From NCBI RefSeq assembly GCF_013466605.1, contig NZ_CP059162.1:6324001-6388000 (forward strand): a stretch of DNA of 64,000 nt, given 5' to 3'. The stretch comes from Pseudomonas chlororaphis subsp. aurantiaca. GTDB lineage: Bacteria > Pseudomonadota > Gammaproteobacteria > Pseudomonadales > Pseudomonadaceae. The notes below the pieces were generated by a model. It ran no database searches. It was not told where the DNA came from and worked only from the letters and a program-made list of their open reading frames with translations. Position numbers and translations under genes: made by a program. Position 1 is the stretch's first letter, and each line of letters opens with the position of its first letter. Positions 27,749-35,565 of this stretch are shown here, one piece after another.

Positions 27749-28569
27749 CTGGACTGCCTACCCTGAAAGTCGCCTGCCAACAGATCGCCCCACGGGTAGG
27801 CGAGCTCGACTACAACCGCGACCTGGGCCAGCGGGCCATTCGCGAGGCCGCCGCCGAGGGCGCCCAGGTGGTGGTGCTGCCGGAACTGGTGCAAAGCGGC
27901 TATGTGTTCGCCGATCGGCAAGAGGCGCTGGCGCTGTCCGAGAGCCTTGACGGGCCGACATTGACCCTGTGGAAGGCCTTGGCTGCGGAGCTGCAGGTGG
28001 TGATAGTCGGCGGCTTCTGCGAGCGCCTGAATGCCGGGCAAGTGGCCAACAGCGCCGCGCTGGTCGAGCCCGAGGGGCGGGTGACGGTGTATCGCAAGGC
28101 CCATCTGTGGGACCGGGAGAAGCTGGTGTTCACGGTGGGCGACCAGCCGCCACCGGTGGTCGAGACCCGTTTTGGCGCGATCGCGATGCTGATCTGCTAC
28201 GACCTGGAGTTCCCGGAATGGGTGCGCCTGCCCGCGCTGGCCGGCGCCGCCCTGCTCTGCGCCCCGGTCAACTGGCCGGACGGGCCGCGCCCCGCGGGCG
28301 AGCGCCCGGCGGAAATGGTCCGGGTCCAGGCCAACGCCGCGGTCAACCGTATGTTCATCGCCGCCTGCGACCGCTGCGGCGACGAGCGTGGCGTGGCCTG
28401 GGTCGGCGGCTCGCTGATCGTCGACGCCGACGGTTATCCGCTGGCCGGCAGCGCCCGTCACCCCCAGCAGCAATTGCTGCTCGCGGAGCTGCCCCTGGCG
28501 GACGCCCGGCACAAGCACATCAGCGCCCATAACCATGTGCACCTGGACCGCCGTCCGGCGCTGTACTGA
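27745..28569 (+). CDS. carbon-nitrogen hydrolase (nitrilase superfamily amidase)
   Basis: A 274-residue enzyme with the full nitrilase-fold triad: Glu47 (VVLPELVQSG), Lys118 (YRKAHLWDREK) and Cys151 (MLICYDLEFPEW). Family members hydrolyse amides, carbamoyl amino acids or nitriles. The ATG overlaps the permease stop, which fixes the start. Together with the NCS1 permease it suggests uptake and hydrolysis of one amide, with ammonia or an amine as product. Which amide is unknown; carbamoyl, formyl and betaine-type amides are all possible. Confidence 0.9.
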   Translation: MTGLPTLKVACQQIAPRVGELDYNRDLGQRAIREAAAEGAQVVVLPELVQSGYVFADRQEALALSESLDGPTLTLWKALAAELQVVIVGGFCERLNAGQVANSAALVEPEGRVTVYRKAHLWDREKLVFTVGDQPPPVVETRFGAIAMLICYDLEFPEWVRLPALAGAALLCAPVNWPDGPRPAGERPAEMVRVQANAAVNRMFIAACDRCGDERGVAWVGGSLIVDADGYPLAGSARHPQQQLLLAELPLADARHKHISAHNHVHLDRRPALY

Positions 28570-28706
28570 GTCCTCCCCCTGCCGCGGGCAAGGCCCGCGG
28601 CCCAGCGCCTTTTCGCCCCCACCCCGCACACGCGCCAGACATGAACTAGATTGACTGGCGAGCCGCTGTACCCGCTCGGATAACGACAATAATCAGGAGC
28701 GCATCC

Positions 28707-29531
28707 ATGTCCTTACAAGGCAAGACCCTGTTCATCACCGGCGCCAGTCGTGGCATCGGCCGCGAGATCGCCCTGCGGGCGGCGCGGGACGGGGCCAATA
28801 TCGTGATCGCGGCAAAAAGCGCCGACCCTCATCCCAAGCTGCCCGGCACCATCTTCAGCGTGGCCCGCGAGGTCGAGGCGCTGGGGGGCAAGGCCCTGGC
28901 CCTGCAAGTGGACGTGCGTGACGAAGAGGTGGTGCGCCAGGCCCTGGCCAAGGCCGCCGAGCAGTTCGGCGGCATCGATGCGCTGGTCAACAATGCGGGG
29001 GCAATCAAGCTGACCGGGGTGCAGCACATCGAACTCAAGCGCTTCGACCTGATGCACCAGATCAACACCCGCGCCGTGCTGCTGTGCAGCCAGGCGGCCC
29101 TGCCCTACCTGAAAAGCAGCGGCGGGCACATCCTCAGCCTGTCGCCGCCGCTGAACCTGGCGAGCAAATGGTTCGCCCAGTACAGCCCCTACACCGTGAC
29201 CAAATACGGCATGAGCATGCTGACCCTGGGCATGAGCGAGGAATTCAAGAACTACGGCATCAGCGTCAACTCGCTGTGGCCGCAGACCATGATCGCCACC
29301 GCCGCCATCGAGTTCCAGCTGGGTTCGCGCGAATCGTTCAAGCATGCGCGCACGCCTGCGATCATGGCCGACGCGGCCCACGCGATTCTCTCCAGCCGCC
29401 AGCGCCGCATCACCGGGCGCTTGCTGATCGACGAGGAAATACTGCGCGAACAGGGGGTGAGCGATTTCGCCCATTACCGCTTCGATCCCGACAGCAGCGA
29501 AGCGCTGATGACGGATCTGTTTATCGATTGA
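28707..29531 (+). CDS. short-chain dehydrogenase/reductase (HSDL2-like)
   Basis: A 274-residue SDR. The cofactor motif TGASRGIGRE lies at residues 11-20, NNAG follows at about residue 95, and the catalytic YxxxK is in SPYTVTKYGMSML. The sequence SADPHPKLPGTIFSVAREVE is characteristic of the hydroxysteroid-dehydrogenase-like 2 subgroup, of uncertain substrate. AGGAG precedes the ATG. It stands between the permease/amidase pair and gbcB and has no evident role in betaine breakdown. Confidence 0.87.
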   Translation: MSLQGKTLFITGASRGIGREIALRAARDGANIVIAAKSADPHPKLPGTIFSVAREVEALGGKALALQVDVRDEEVVRQALAKAAEQFGGIDALVNNAGAIKLTGVQHIELKRFDLMHQINTRAVLLCSQAALPYLKSSGGHILSLSPPLNLASKWFAQYSPYTVTKYGMSMLTLGMSEEFKNYGISVNSLWPQTMIATAAIEFQLGSRESFKHARTPAIMADAAHAILSSRQRRITGRLLIDEEILREQGVSDFAHYRFDPDSSEALMTDLFID

Positions 29532-29547
29532 GCGAGCGGATCAATCT

Positions 29548-29705
29548 GTAGCCGCTGCCGAGCCCGCGAGGCTGCGAACGAGGTGGGCGGCATTCCGACG
29601 CAGTCCTCGCAAAACCTGAGCACGTGGTGTTCCAGAAAGAACGGGCTGTCCGGTTTTACGACTGCTTCGCAGTCGATCGCAGCCTCGTGCCTCGGCAACG
29701 GCTAC
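29548..29705. repeat. copy F (long form) of the tgtagccgctgcc palindrome family
   Basis: About 158 bp. It begins TGTAGCCGCTGCCGAGCCCG and ends GCCTCGGCAACGGCTAC. The interior matches the reverse complement of copy E over most of its length (GGCATTCCGACGCAGTCCTC and others). It lies between the convergent SDR and gbcB genes. Confidence 0.85.
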
Positions 29706-29723
29706 GGGCTACCGGTCCGCCGC

Positions 29724-30824
29724 TCAATACTCGACCCGCACATCCCCCTTCGGCACGCTGCAGCAGGACAGGATGTAGCCTTCGGCTTCGTCTTCCTCGG
29801 TGATGCCGCCATTGTGGTCCATCTCCACTTCCCCACCCAGCTTGAGCACCTTGCAGGTGCCGCAGATGCCCATGCCGCAGGCCTTGGGGATCATCAGGCC
29901 AAGCTTGGCCGCGGCGGCGTGGACGGTTTCGCCCGGCGCCACGCGGATACTCTTGCCGGAAGCGGTGAACTCCACCTGGTGCAGGTCGGCGGCGTCGATT
30001 TCCGGCGCCTCGGCGGCCTGTTCGGCCTGTTCCACGGCGTCGGCACGGGCTTCCGGTGGCGTCGCGCCGAAGGATTCCTCGTGGTAGCGCGACATGTCGA
30101 AACCGCTGGCCTCGAGCAGGCGCTTGACCGCGTTCATGTAAGGGGTCGGGCCGCAGCAGAACACCTCGCGTTCGAGGAAGTCCGGCGCCATCAGCTCCAG
30201 CATCTTGTGGTTCAGGTAGCCGCGATAACCGGCCCAGGGCTCGCCCAGGCCATGTTTCTCGCAGATCAGGTGCAGGCTGAAGTTGTCGATCCGCGATGCC
30301 ATGTGCTCCAGCTCGCGGTGATAAATGATGTCCTTCGGCGAGCGCGCGCTGTGGATAAACACCATGTCGACATTGCCATTGGTGTCGTAGAACCAGCGCG
30401 CCATGGACATCACCGGGGTGATGCCGACGCCGCCGCTGAGGTACAGGACTTTCGGGCTCGGGAAGTCGATGGCGTTGAACAGCCCCACCGGCCCGTGCAC
30501 CGCCAGCTCCTGACCTTCGTGCAGGGTGTCGTGCAGCCAGTTGGACACCTTGCCGCCAGGGACGCGCTTGATGGTCACCGAGAAGCTGTACGGCACCGAG
30601 GGCGAGCTGGAAATGGTGTAGGAACGCATGATCGGCTGGCCTTCGATCTCCAGCTCCAGGGTGACGAACTGCCCCGGCTTGAAGAAGAACATGATCGGCT
30701 GGTCGGCCATGAAGCAGAAGGTGCGCACGTCCCAGGTTTCCTGGATGACTTTGACGCAACGGACGATGTGTCGGCCATTGGCCCAGGTCTGGGTGGTTAC
30801 CGGGTTCAGGAAGTTGTTGGACAT
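29724..30824 (-). CDS. gbcB: glycine betaine monooxygenase reductase subunit
   Basis: A 366-residue flavodoxin-reductase-type protein that passes electrons from NAD(P)H to the Rieske oxygenase GbcA. The order is an FAD-binding barrel (about 15-115, with MRSYTISSSPS), an NAD domain (LYLSGGVGITPVMSMARWF and FCCGPTPYMNAVK), an Ala/Glu-rich linker around residues 245-275, and a C-terminal plant-type [2Fe-2S] ferredoxin domain with PKACGMGICGTCKVLKLGG and the last Cys pair near SCCSVPKGD. The ATG 30824 (MSNNFLNPVTTQTW) has GGAG upstream. It is divergent from gbcA. Confidence 0.95.
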   Translation of the reverse strand: MSNNFLNPVTTQTWANGRHIVRCVKVIQETWDVRTFCFMADQPIMFFFKPGQFVTLELEIEGQPIMRSYTISSSPSVPYSFSVTIKRVPGGKVSNWLHDTLHEGQELAVHGPVGLFNAIDFPSPKVLYLSGGVGITPVMSMARWFYDTNGNVDMVFIHSARSPKDIIYHRELEHMASRIDNFSLHLICEKHGLGEPWAGYRGYLNHKMLELMAPDFLEREVFCCGPTPYMNAVKRLLEASGFDMSRYHEESFGATPPEARADAVEQAEQAAEAPEIDAADLHQVEFTASGKSIRVAPGETVHAAAAKLGLMIPKACGMGICGTCKVLKLGGEVEMDHNGGITEEDEAEGYILSCCSVPKGDVRVEY

Positions 30825-31263
30825 GCTGATCTCCACGGCCGACTGCCGGCCTTTATGGTGGCGATTGTGCGCAGGCCCATAAACACCCATTTACCTATCT
30901 GCGACATTCACATACTTATCGCGACCAGCCCCCAACCACCGGGGCTTGCGCGTCGGGAACAGATTGGGCCATGTCGCCCATGGATAAGGTTCTGGACCGC
31001 GCCGGCCCCACACTCGCCTCAACTGATAACCGCTGATTTTTCAGCCTTGCGTCGTAACCGTGGCCGGTGTGACGGGCTTGTGCGGAGCAAGCCCCCAGCC
31101 TGAAGTTCTGAGTCAAGGCGCCGCGACGAGTCATAGCCCGCTATGGCGAGGAGCGGTAACGCAGAATCAGGACTTCAGGCGCAGGGATTGCCCGTACAAG
31201 CCCGTTACACCGGCCACACTGCCACTTTCGCCGGCCACACAGATGGCCATGAGGACCAAAACG
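30825..31263. promoter_or_regulatory. divergent gbcB-gbcA control region
   Basis: 439 bp between the two start codons. Both genes belong to the GbdR regulon in P. aeruginosa, so activator sites are expected here, but I could not assign one by eye. The gbcA-proximal 200 bp is dominated by a 158-bp imperfect palindrome (31060-31217). The gbcB-proximal side contains AT-rich tracts around 30880-30920 suitable for promoters. Confidence 0.5.
31060..31217. repeat. 158-bp MITE-like imperfect palindrome
   Basis: Terminal arms GTGGCCGGTGTGACGGGCTT and the near-complement ending CCGTTACACCGGCCAC match at 24 or more positions. Inside them GCCTGAAGTTCTGA pairs with TCAGGACTTCAGGC, and the centre is CATAGCCCGCTATG. 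The whole stretch could fold into one long stem. No transposase gene or clear target-site duplication is visible. It ends 46 bp before the gbcA start. Confidence 0.75.
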
Positions 31264-32559
31264 ATGGACGTCACCGCAACCCTGAGCCTGGGCGATCCGC
31301 TGGAACCCGCACGCAAGGCCACCGCGCAAATGCTCCAAGAACGCGAGCGGACCTTCTCCCTGCCGCAGCCGTTCTACTGCGACGAGCGCCTGTTCGATAT
31401 CGACATGCAGGAGATCTTCCAGAAGGAATGGCTGATCGCCGGCATGACCTGCGAGATTCCGACCAAGGGCAACTACATGACCCTGCAGGTCGGCAAGAAC
31501 CCGATCATCGTGATCCGTGGCGCCGACGGTGTGGTCCATGCCTTCCACAACGTCTGCCGCCACCGCGGTTCGCGCCTGTGCACCAGCGACAAGGGCAAGG
31601 TCGCCAAGCTGGTCTGCCACTACCACCAGTGGACCTATGAGCTGGACGGTCGCCTGCTGTTTGCCGGCACCGAGATGGGCGCCGACTTCGATATGAAGCA
31701 GTACGGCCTCAAGCCGGTGAACGTGAAGACCGCTGGTGGCTACATTTTCATCAGCCTCGCGGAAAACCCGCCGGCCATCGATGACTTCCTGGCGACCCTG
31801 ACGCACTACATGGAACCCTACGACATGGAGAACACCAAGGTGGCGGTGCAAACCACCTTGATGGAAAAGGCCAACTGGAAGCTGGTGCTGGAGAACAACC
31901 GCGAGTGCTACCACTGCGGCGGTTCGCACCCGGAACTGCTGAAAACCCTGCTGGAGTGGGACGACGTCACCGACCCGCGCGCCGACCAGGCGTTCAAGGA
32001 CCACGTGGCCGCCTCCGCCGCCGCCTGGGAAGCCGAGAAGATCCCTTACGCCCACGCCAGCTTCGGCCTGCGTAACCGCATCGTGCGCATGCCGCTGCTC
32101 AAGGGCACCGTGTCCATGACCATGGACGGCAAGCAGGGCTGCGCCAAGCTGATGGGCCGGATCAAGAACCCGGACCTGGGCTCGATGCGCATCCTGCACC
32201 TGCCGCACTCGTGGAACCACTGCATGGGCGACCACATCATCGTGTTCACCGTGTGGCCGATCAGCGCCCAGGAAACCATGGTCACCACCAAGTGGCTGGT
32301 GCACAAGGACGCGGTCGAAGGCGTGGACTACGACGTCGAGCGCATGCGCCAGGTGTGGGACGCCACCAACGACCAGGATCGTCGCCTGGCCGAAGAGAAC
32401 CAGCGTGGCATCAACTCCACCGCCTACCAGCCAGGCCCGTACTCCAAGACCTACGAGTTCGGCGTGGTCAACTTCGTGGACTGGTACAGCGAGCGCATGC
32501 TGAACAACCTCGGCGCCGAACCGGCTCCGTACCTCAAGGGCGTGCCGGTTCAAGGCTGA
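31264..32559 (+). CDS. gbcA: glycine betaine monooxygenase, Rieske oxygenase subunit
   Basis: A 431-residue oxygenase that demethylates glycine betaine to dimethylglycine, releasing formaldehyde. The Rieske [2Fe-2S] ligands are Cys98, His100, Cys118 and His121 (CRHRGSRLC and VCHYHQW). The mononuclear iron site shows His217 and His222 in NNRECYHCGGSHPELL. The ATG 31264 (MDVTATLSLGD) matches the family start; an in-frame ATG 21 bases upstream is possible. It is the first committed step of the pathway and works with GbcB, encoded divergently. The leader contains the end of a MITE-like palindrome. Confidence 0.96.
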   Translation: MDVTATLSLGDPLEPARKATAQMLQERERTFSLPQPFYCDERLFDIDMQEIFQKEWLIAGMTCEIPTKGNYMTLQVGKNPIIVIRGADGVVHAFHNVCRHRGSRLCTSDKGKVAKLVCHYHQWTYELDGRLLFAGTEMGADFDMKQYGLKPVNVKTAGGYIFISLAENPPAIDDFLATLTHYMEPYDMENTKVAVQTTLMEKANWKLVLENNRECYHCGGSHPELLKTLLEWDDVTDPRADQAFKDHVAASAAAWEAEKIPYAHASFGLRNRIVRMPLLKGTVSMTMDGKQGCAKLMGRIKNPDLGSMRILHLPHSWNHCMGDHIIVFTVWPISAQETMVTTKWLVHKDAVEGVDYDVERMRQVWDATNDQDRRLAEENQRGINSTAYQPGPYSKTYEFGVVNFVDWYSERMLNNLGAEPAPYLKGVPVQG

Positions 32560-32580
32560 AGGCTTCTGCCCCGCCGATAA

Positions 32581-32610
32581 AAAACCGCGAGCATGCTCGC
32601 GGTTTTTTTT
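32581..32610 (+). terminator. rho-independent terminator after gbcA
   Basis: A perfect stem CCGCGAGC-ATGC-type palindrome (CCGCGAGCATGCTCGCGG) follows an A run and is followed by eight T residues, about 22 bases after the gbcA stop. The left-hand A run gives a weaker signal for the convergent gene at 32632. Confidence 0.9.
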
Positions 32611-32631
32611 GGAGCTTCACGTTGTTAACAA

Positions 32632-32910
32632 CTACCAGTTCCAGGAATGGATGATGCCCTGTGCCACACCGAAGATATCCTTGAAGTCCTCGGCATTGGG
32701 CGCGCGCTTATAGTTCGGATCGATATGTCGCAGTAAATCGTCATATAAGCCGTCGATTCTTTCCTGGGTTCTTTCCTTATCGTGCTGACGCAGTACATCG
32801 AGTCGTGCCTTGTTATCGGCCAGTGCCCTGTCTTCCTCGATATAAAAAGCCCTGTCCCACTCGAGCTTGTAAGGGTCGACAAAAGGCAGCAGGCCAACGG
32901 GTTTGACCAT
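32632..32910 (-). CDS. small aromatic-ended protein, second gene of an unknown cassette
   Basis: A 92-residue protein with no recognised domain. GAGGTGG lies eight bases before ATG 32910. Residues 37-63 (LDVLRQHDKERTQERIDG and LYDDLL) share the pattern LxxLRxxDKx5RIDxxYD with residues 112-138 of the upstream gene product. Its tail (FKDIFGVAQGIIHSWNW) resembles the hydrophobic-aromatic tail of that protein, so it looks like a shortened paralogue. There is no signal peptide. It follows the upstream gene by 24 bases in a likely two-gene operon. Function unknown; toxin, immunity or chaperone roles are all possible. Confidence 0.65.
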   Translation of the reverse strand: MVKPVGLLPFVDPYKLEWDRAFYIEEDRALADNKARLDVLRQHDKERTQERIDGLYDDLLRHIDPNYKRAPNAEDFKDIFGVAQGIIHSWNW

Positions 32911-32934
32911 AAGCCACCTCCGAAGCTCAGCAGA

Positions 32935-33549
32935 TCAAGAGAACCAACCGGTGATCCAGCTGACGACGGAGTTGAAGGTATTGGTTATTTTCTCCCAGAC
33001 ATTCTTCAGCCATTTGATGATGTTCTTCCCGATATCAACGAAGAAGTCGGCGATCTTGTCCAGCACGGCATTGAACAAGTTGCCGAAGGTTTCCATGAAG
33101 CCGACCACGGCATCGGCGCTTTGTGGATAATCGCTGACCAGGGCGATTGCTTCGTCATACATCTTGTCGATGCGCTTTTCCGCGGCGGCCTTGTCCCGGT
33201 TACGCAGTTCCTCGAGTTTTTTCTTGTAGTCCGTGGTATCGGTCGAGCCCGAGTTCTGGAAGTGCTCCGTGGCCTTGGTCAGCTCGGATTCCGACTGGTC
33301 GGCCTGCGCTTCCCCCGTCTTCCGGGCCTTGGGCTCGAGGGCGCGCACCGCGGGATCGTTGGAGCTGGTGGTGACGTAGAGGCTACGCAGGTGAATCTGC
33401 TGCAGGTGAGGCGAAGCCATCAGCAGGCCCCTGGCCTCGCCCCTGGATCTCTTCTTGGCGTGCCCGCGCATTTCATTGAGCAGCTCGATATAGGCTTCCT
33501 TGCTGGGCGCGGCAGCGGCCTTGGTTTTGGCTTTGGATGCTTCGGACAT
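32935..33549 (-). CDS. protein with amphipathic membrane-active-looking C terminus, first gene of an unknown cassette
   Basis: A 204-residue protein with three visible parts. Residues 1-50 are Lys/Ala/Arg-rich (SKAKTKAAAAPSK, HAKKRSRGEARG). Residues 60-140 are a charged, probably helical linker containing the motif shared with the downstream protein. Residues 148-204 form a long amphipathic stretch with regularly spaced aromatics (NLFNAVLDKIADFFVDI, IIKWLKNVWEKI, VVSWITGWFS) that recalls pore-forming or membrane-binding peptides. AAGGAG lies ten bases before ATG 33549. No signal peptide and no known family. A toxin or surface-active role is only a structural guess. Confidence 0.65.
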   Translation of the reverse strand: MSEASKAKTKAAAAPSKEAYIELLNEMRGHAKKRSRGEARGLLMASPHLQQIHLRSLYVTTSSNDPAVRALEPKARKTGEAQADQSESELTKATEHFQNSGSTDTTDYKKKLEELRNRDKAAAEKRIDKMYDEAIALVSDYPQSADAVVGFMETFGNLFNAVLDKIADFFVDIGKNIIKWLKNVWEKITNTFNSVVSWITGWFS

Positions 33550-34779
33550 TTCAATAACTCCTTGTAATTGAATACATGCACACTTGTGCCTTTGCTCGCG
33601 GAATCGCAACAACTTCCAGGGCGCCCGCGACTATCCCAAGCCCATAACCCAGAACCAACCGTCGTTAAATACCGGTACTCAACAGGCTTTCGAGAAAGCC
33701 CTGAACTTCATCAACCAGGAGGGGCTTTGGAAATAGCTTCTTCACCGATCAACAGGCTCGATGTCAGCTATCGGAGAACGCTAGAGACAAACGATGTTTT
33801 TCACTTTTGACTCCTGTCATGGATTTTCTTGAGGGATTGTCGAGAACTCGACTAACGCCCTTGATAATCCGCCCACTTCTTGTGGTGAGAGCAAGTAAAG
33901 TCTTGGCCCCATTGCATGTCAAACAGCCCTCCATACCCAGAGGAAACTGTATTTATGCTGGCTGGATATATAAGCCATACCTCGTTCGGTGTTTATCGGG
34001 CGCCCCGCCGGAAACGGACGATCGCCGCCGCACGACTGTACAAAAATTGACCTGTTCTCGCCGGGGCACCACCGGCCAAGGCTTTCAGAGGTCCGCAAAC
34101 AAGTTATCCACATCTCCACCCACAGCAAATGTGGGCAACTCGGCTTTAAACCGACGGATTCAGTGGCAGAACCTGAAGAAAATCCGTGACTTATCCAAAA
34201 AGGTCTTCTCCACAAGGCTTTGATCGTTTTTTGAACAACAGCCTGTAAGCCACATATTTAAAGGGCCATAGACGAAGGCGAACACCTTATCCACAGAAGC
34301 GCCAACAGACTTTGGGGGCAACTTCGCAGTGAAAGGCATCGGGCTGTGGAAAACCGCCGCATACCGCAAAATATCGAGGTTTCAGTGCTGCCGGCAGGGC
34401 AAAGTCCCACATTTGCCTATTTTTTGACCAGCGCCTTGAAGACCGCTGTTTATAAGGCTCTCAGCGGATAGCGAACATCTTATCCACAAAGAGGCCAACA
34501 GACTTTGGGGGCAACTCGCCGGCGGCAGAGAAGCGAGGGAGTTCCTTATCCACAGAAAAACCTTCGGAAAAACCTCGACTTAGCTTGATCGTTTTTCGTA
34601 CAACGCGCTGCAGCGCTTGATTGGCGAGGCTTGCAGAGAGGGACGAACATCTTATCCACAGAGGCGCGCACAGGGATTGTGGGTAAACGTGGATAAAGGG
34701 GAGGAATCTATCGCAGGCAAGCCGCGCCCCTGTAGGAGCGAAGCTTGCTGGGGATAACGGTGAAGCGACAGGCCTGGCC
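33550..34779. other. 1.2-kb non-coding region between the unknown cassette and etfB
   Basis: No ORF with a credible start and codon usage was found. From about 34100 to 34700 it holds roughly 170-195-bp degenerate repeats, each with an exact TTATCCACA. The left part (33613-34000) is AT-richer and should contain the promoter of the cassette. A single REP-like half (34731-34750) sits next to the etfB stop. Confidence 0.7.
34104..34696. repeat. degenerate tandem repeat with DnaA-box-like TTATCCACA sites
   Basis: Exact TTATCCACA occurs at 34104-34112, 34287-34295, 34480-34488, 34546-34554 and 34652-34660, plus a one-mismatch inverted copy at 34688-34696. Four of them are spaced 183, 193 and 172 bp. 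The boxes at 34287 and 34480 are followed by GCCAACAGACTTTGGGGGCA (34301 and 34494). Two units start with a related TTGATCGTTTTTNGNACAAC (near 34219 and 34585). TTATCCACA is the strong DnaA-box consensus. Confidence 0.75.
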
Positions 34780-35550
34780 CTAACGGACCACGCCTTCTTC
34801 GATCAGCAGCTTGAGGATGGCCTCGGCCCCGGCTTCGGCGCTGCCGCCCTTGAGCACCTGGCCGCCACCGCCGCTGGCCTTGGCGGTCGCGGCTTTCATG
34901 CGGTCGGCGCCGCTCTTGGCCTTGATCACTTTCAGGCGCTTGGGCCGGGGTTTGGCCGGTTGCAGGGTGGCGCTGGTGAACAACTCATCGTCGAGCACTT
35001 CCACCTGCCGCGCCTGTAGTACCCCACGTCGGGCCGGACCGTAGGCGCTCTGCCGTGGCTTGGGCGCGGCGTTATCCACAGTGGCGAGGAACGGCAGGCG
35101 CACCTTCAGCCGACGGCGCTGGCCACGCGGCAGGGCTTGCAGCACCAGGGCCACGCCACTGTCGATGGACTCCACCTGGGCCAGGCCCACCACCAGCGGC
35201 CAGCCGAGGTTTTCCGCCAGCAGGAATGGCAGCATGCCCGAACCTTCGCCGGTTTCCGCCTGGCTGCCGGTAAGCACCACTTGCGCCCCGGCATCGCGCA
35301 GATAATCGGTCAGCGCCGGCAGCGCATCGGCACCGGCCGACTGCTCCAGCACGTGCATCTGTTCCAGGCCCATGCCCAAGTACGCGCGCAGGGCCGGCTC
35401 GGCGATATCGCCGGCGTGCAGCACCTGCAGCCTGTCCCCGGCCAGTTGCAGCCCCAGCTCGACCGCCCGCGCATCCTGCTCGGCACGCCGTGGCCGGCCG
35501 GAAGTCGGGTGGGCGCCGATGGACACCAGGCTGATCACATTAGTACTCAT
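34780..35550 (-). CDS. etfB: electron transfer flavoprotein beta subunit (dimethylglycine pathway)
   Basis: A 256-residue EtfB-type subunit. It shows the ETF alpha/beta-domain pattern (ISLVSIGAHPTSGRPRRAEQDARAVELGLQLAG, AGDIAEPALRAYLGMG, VVLTGSQAETGEGSGMLPFLLAENLGWPLV). With EtfA it carries electrons from the dimethylglycine-oxidising flavoproteins to the quinone pool. It is the last gene of the minus-strand group dgcA-dgcB-etfA-etfB, 15 bases after etfA. The sequence diverges from the housekeeping ETF, so it is probably a dedicated pair. The C-terminal third is Ala/Lys-rich and less conserved. Confidence 0.9.
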   Translation of the reverse strand: MSTNVISLVSIGAHPTSGRPRRAEQDARAVELGLQLAGDRLQVLHAGDIAEPALRAYLGMGLEQMHVLEQSAGADALPALTDYLRDAGAQVVLTGSQAETGEGSGMLPFLLAENLGWPLVVGLAQVESIDSGVALVLQALPRGQRRRLKVRLPFLATVDNAAPKPRQSAYGPARRGVLQARQVEVLDDELFTSATLQPAKPRPKRLKVIKAKSGADRMKAATAKASGGGGQVLKGGSAEAGAEAILKLLIEEGVVR

Positions 35551-35565
35551 AACCCTATCCTTCCC

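Noticed and set aside
30916..31134. 72-residue minus-strand ORF in the gbcA-gbcB gap
   Set aside because: It starts inside the MITE-like palindrome and reads across one arm; such ORFs appear wherever this element type lies and show no independent support.
33807..34223. 138-residue plus-strand ORF in the repeat region upstream of the cassette
   Set aside because: Codon usage is unlike the neighbours, the ribosome site is poor, and it runs into the TTATCCACA repeat units.
34104..34696. Chromosomal oriC
   Set aside because: Despite the DnaA-box-like sites there is no dnaA, dnaN, rpmH or gidA nearby and no clear AT-rich unwinding element; a titration or relic site is more plausible.
34104..34696. 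CRISPR array
   Set aside because: Repeats are degenerate, 170-195 bp apart, with no uniform spacers and no cas genes.
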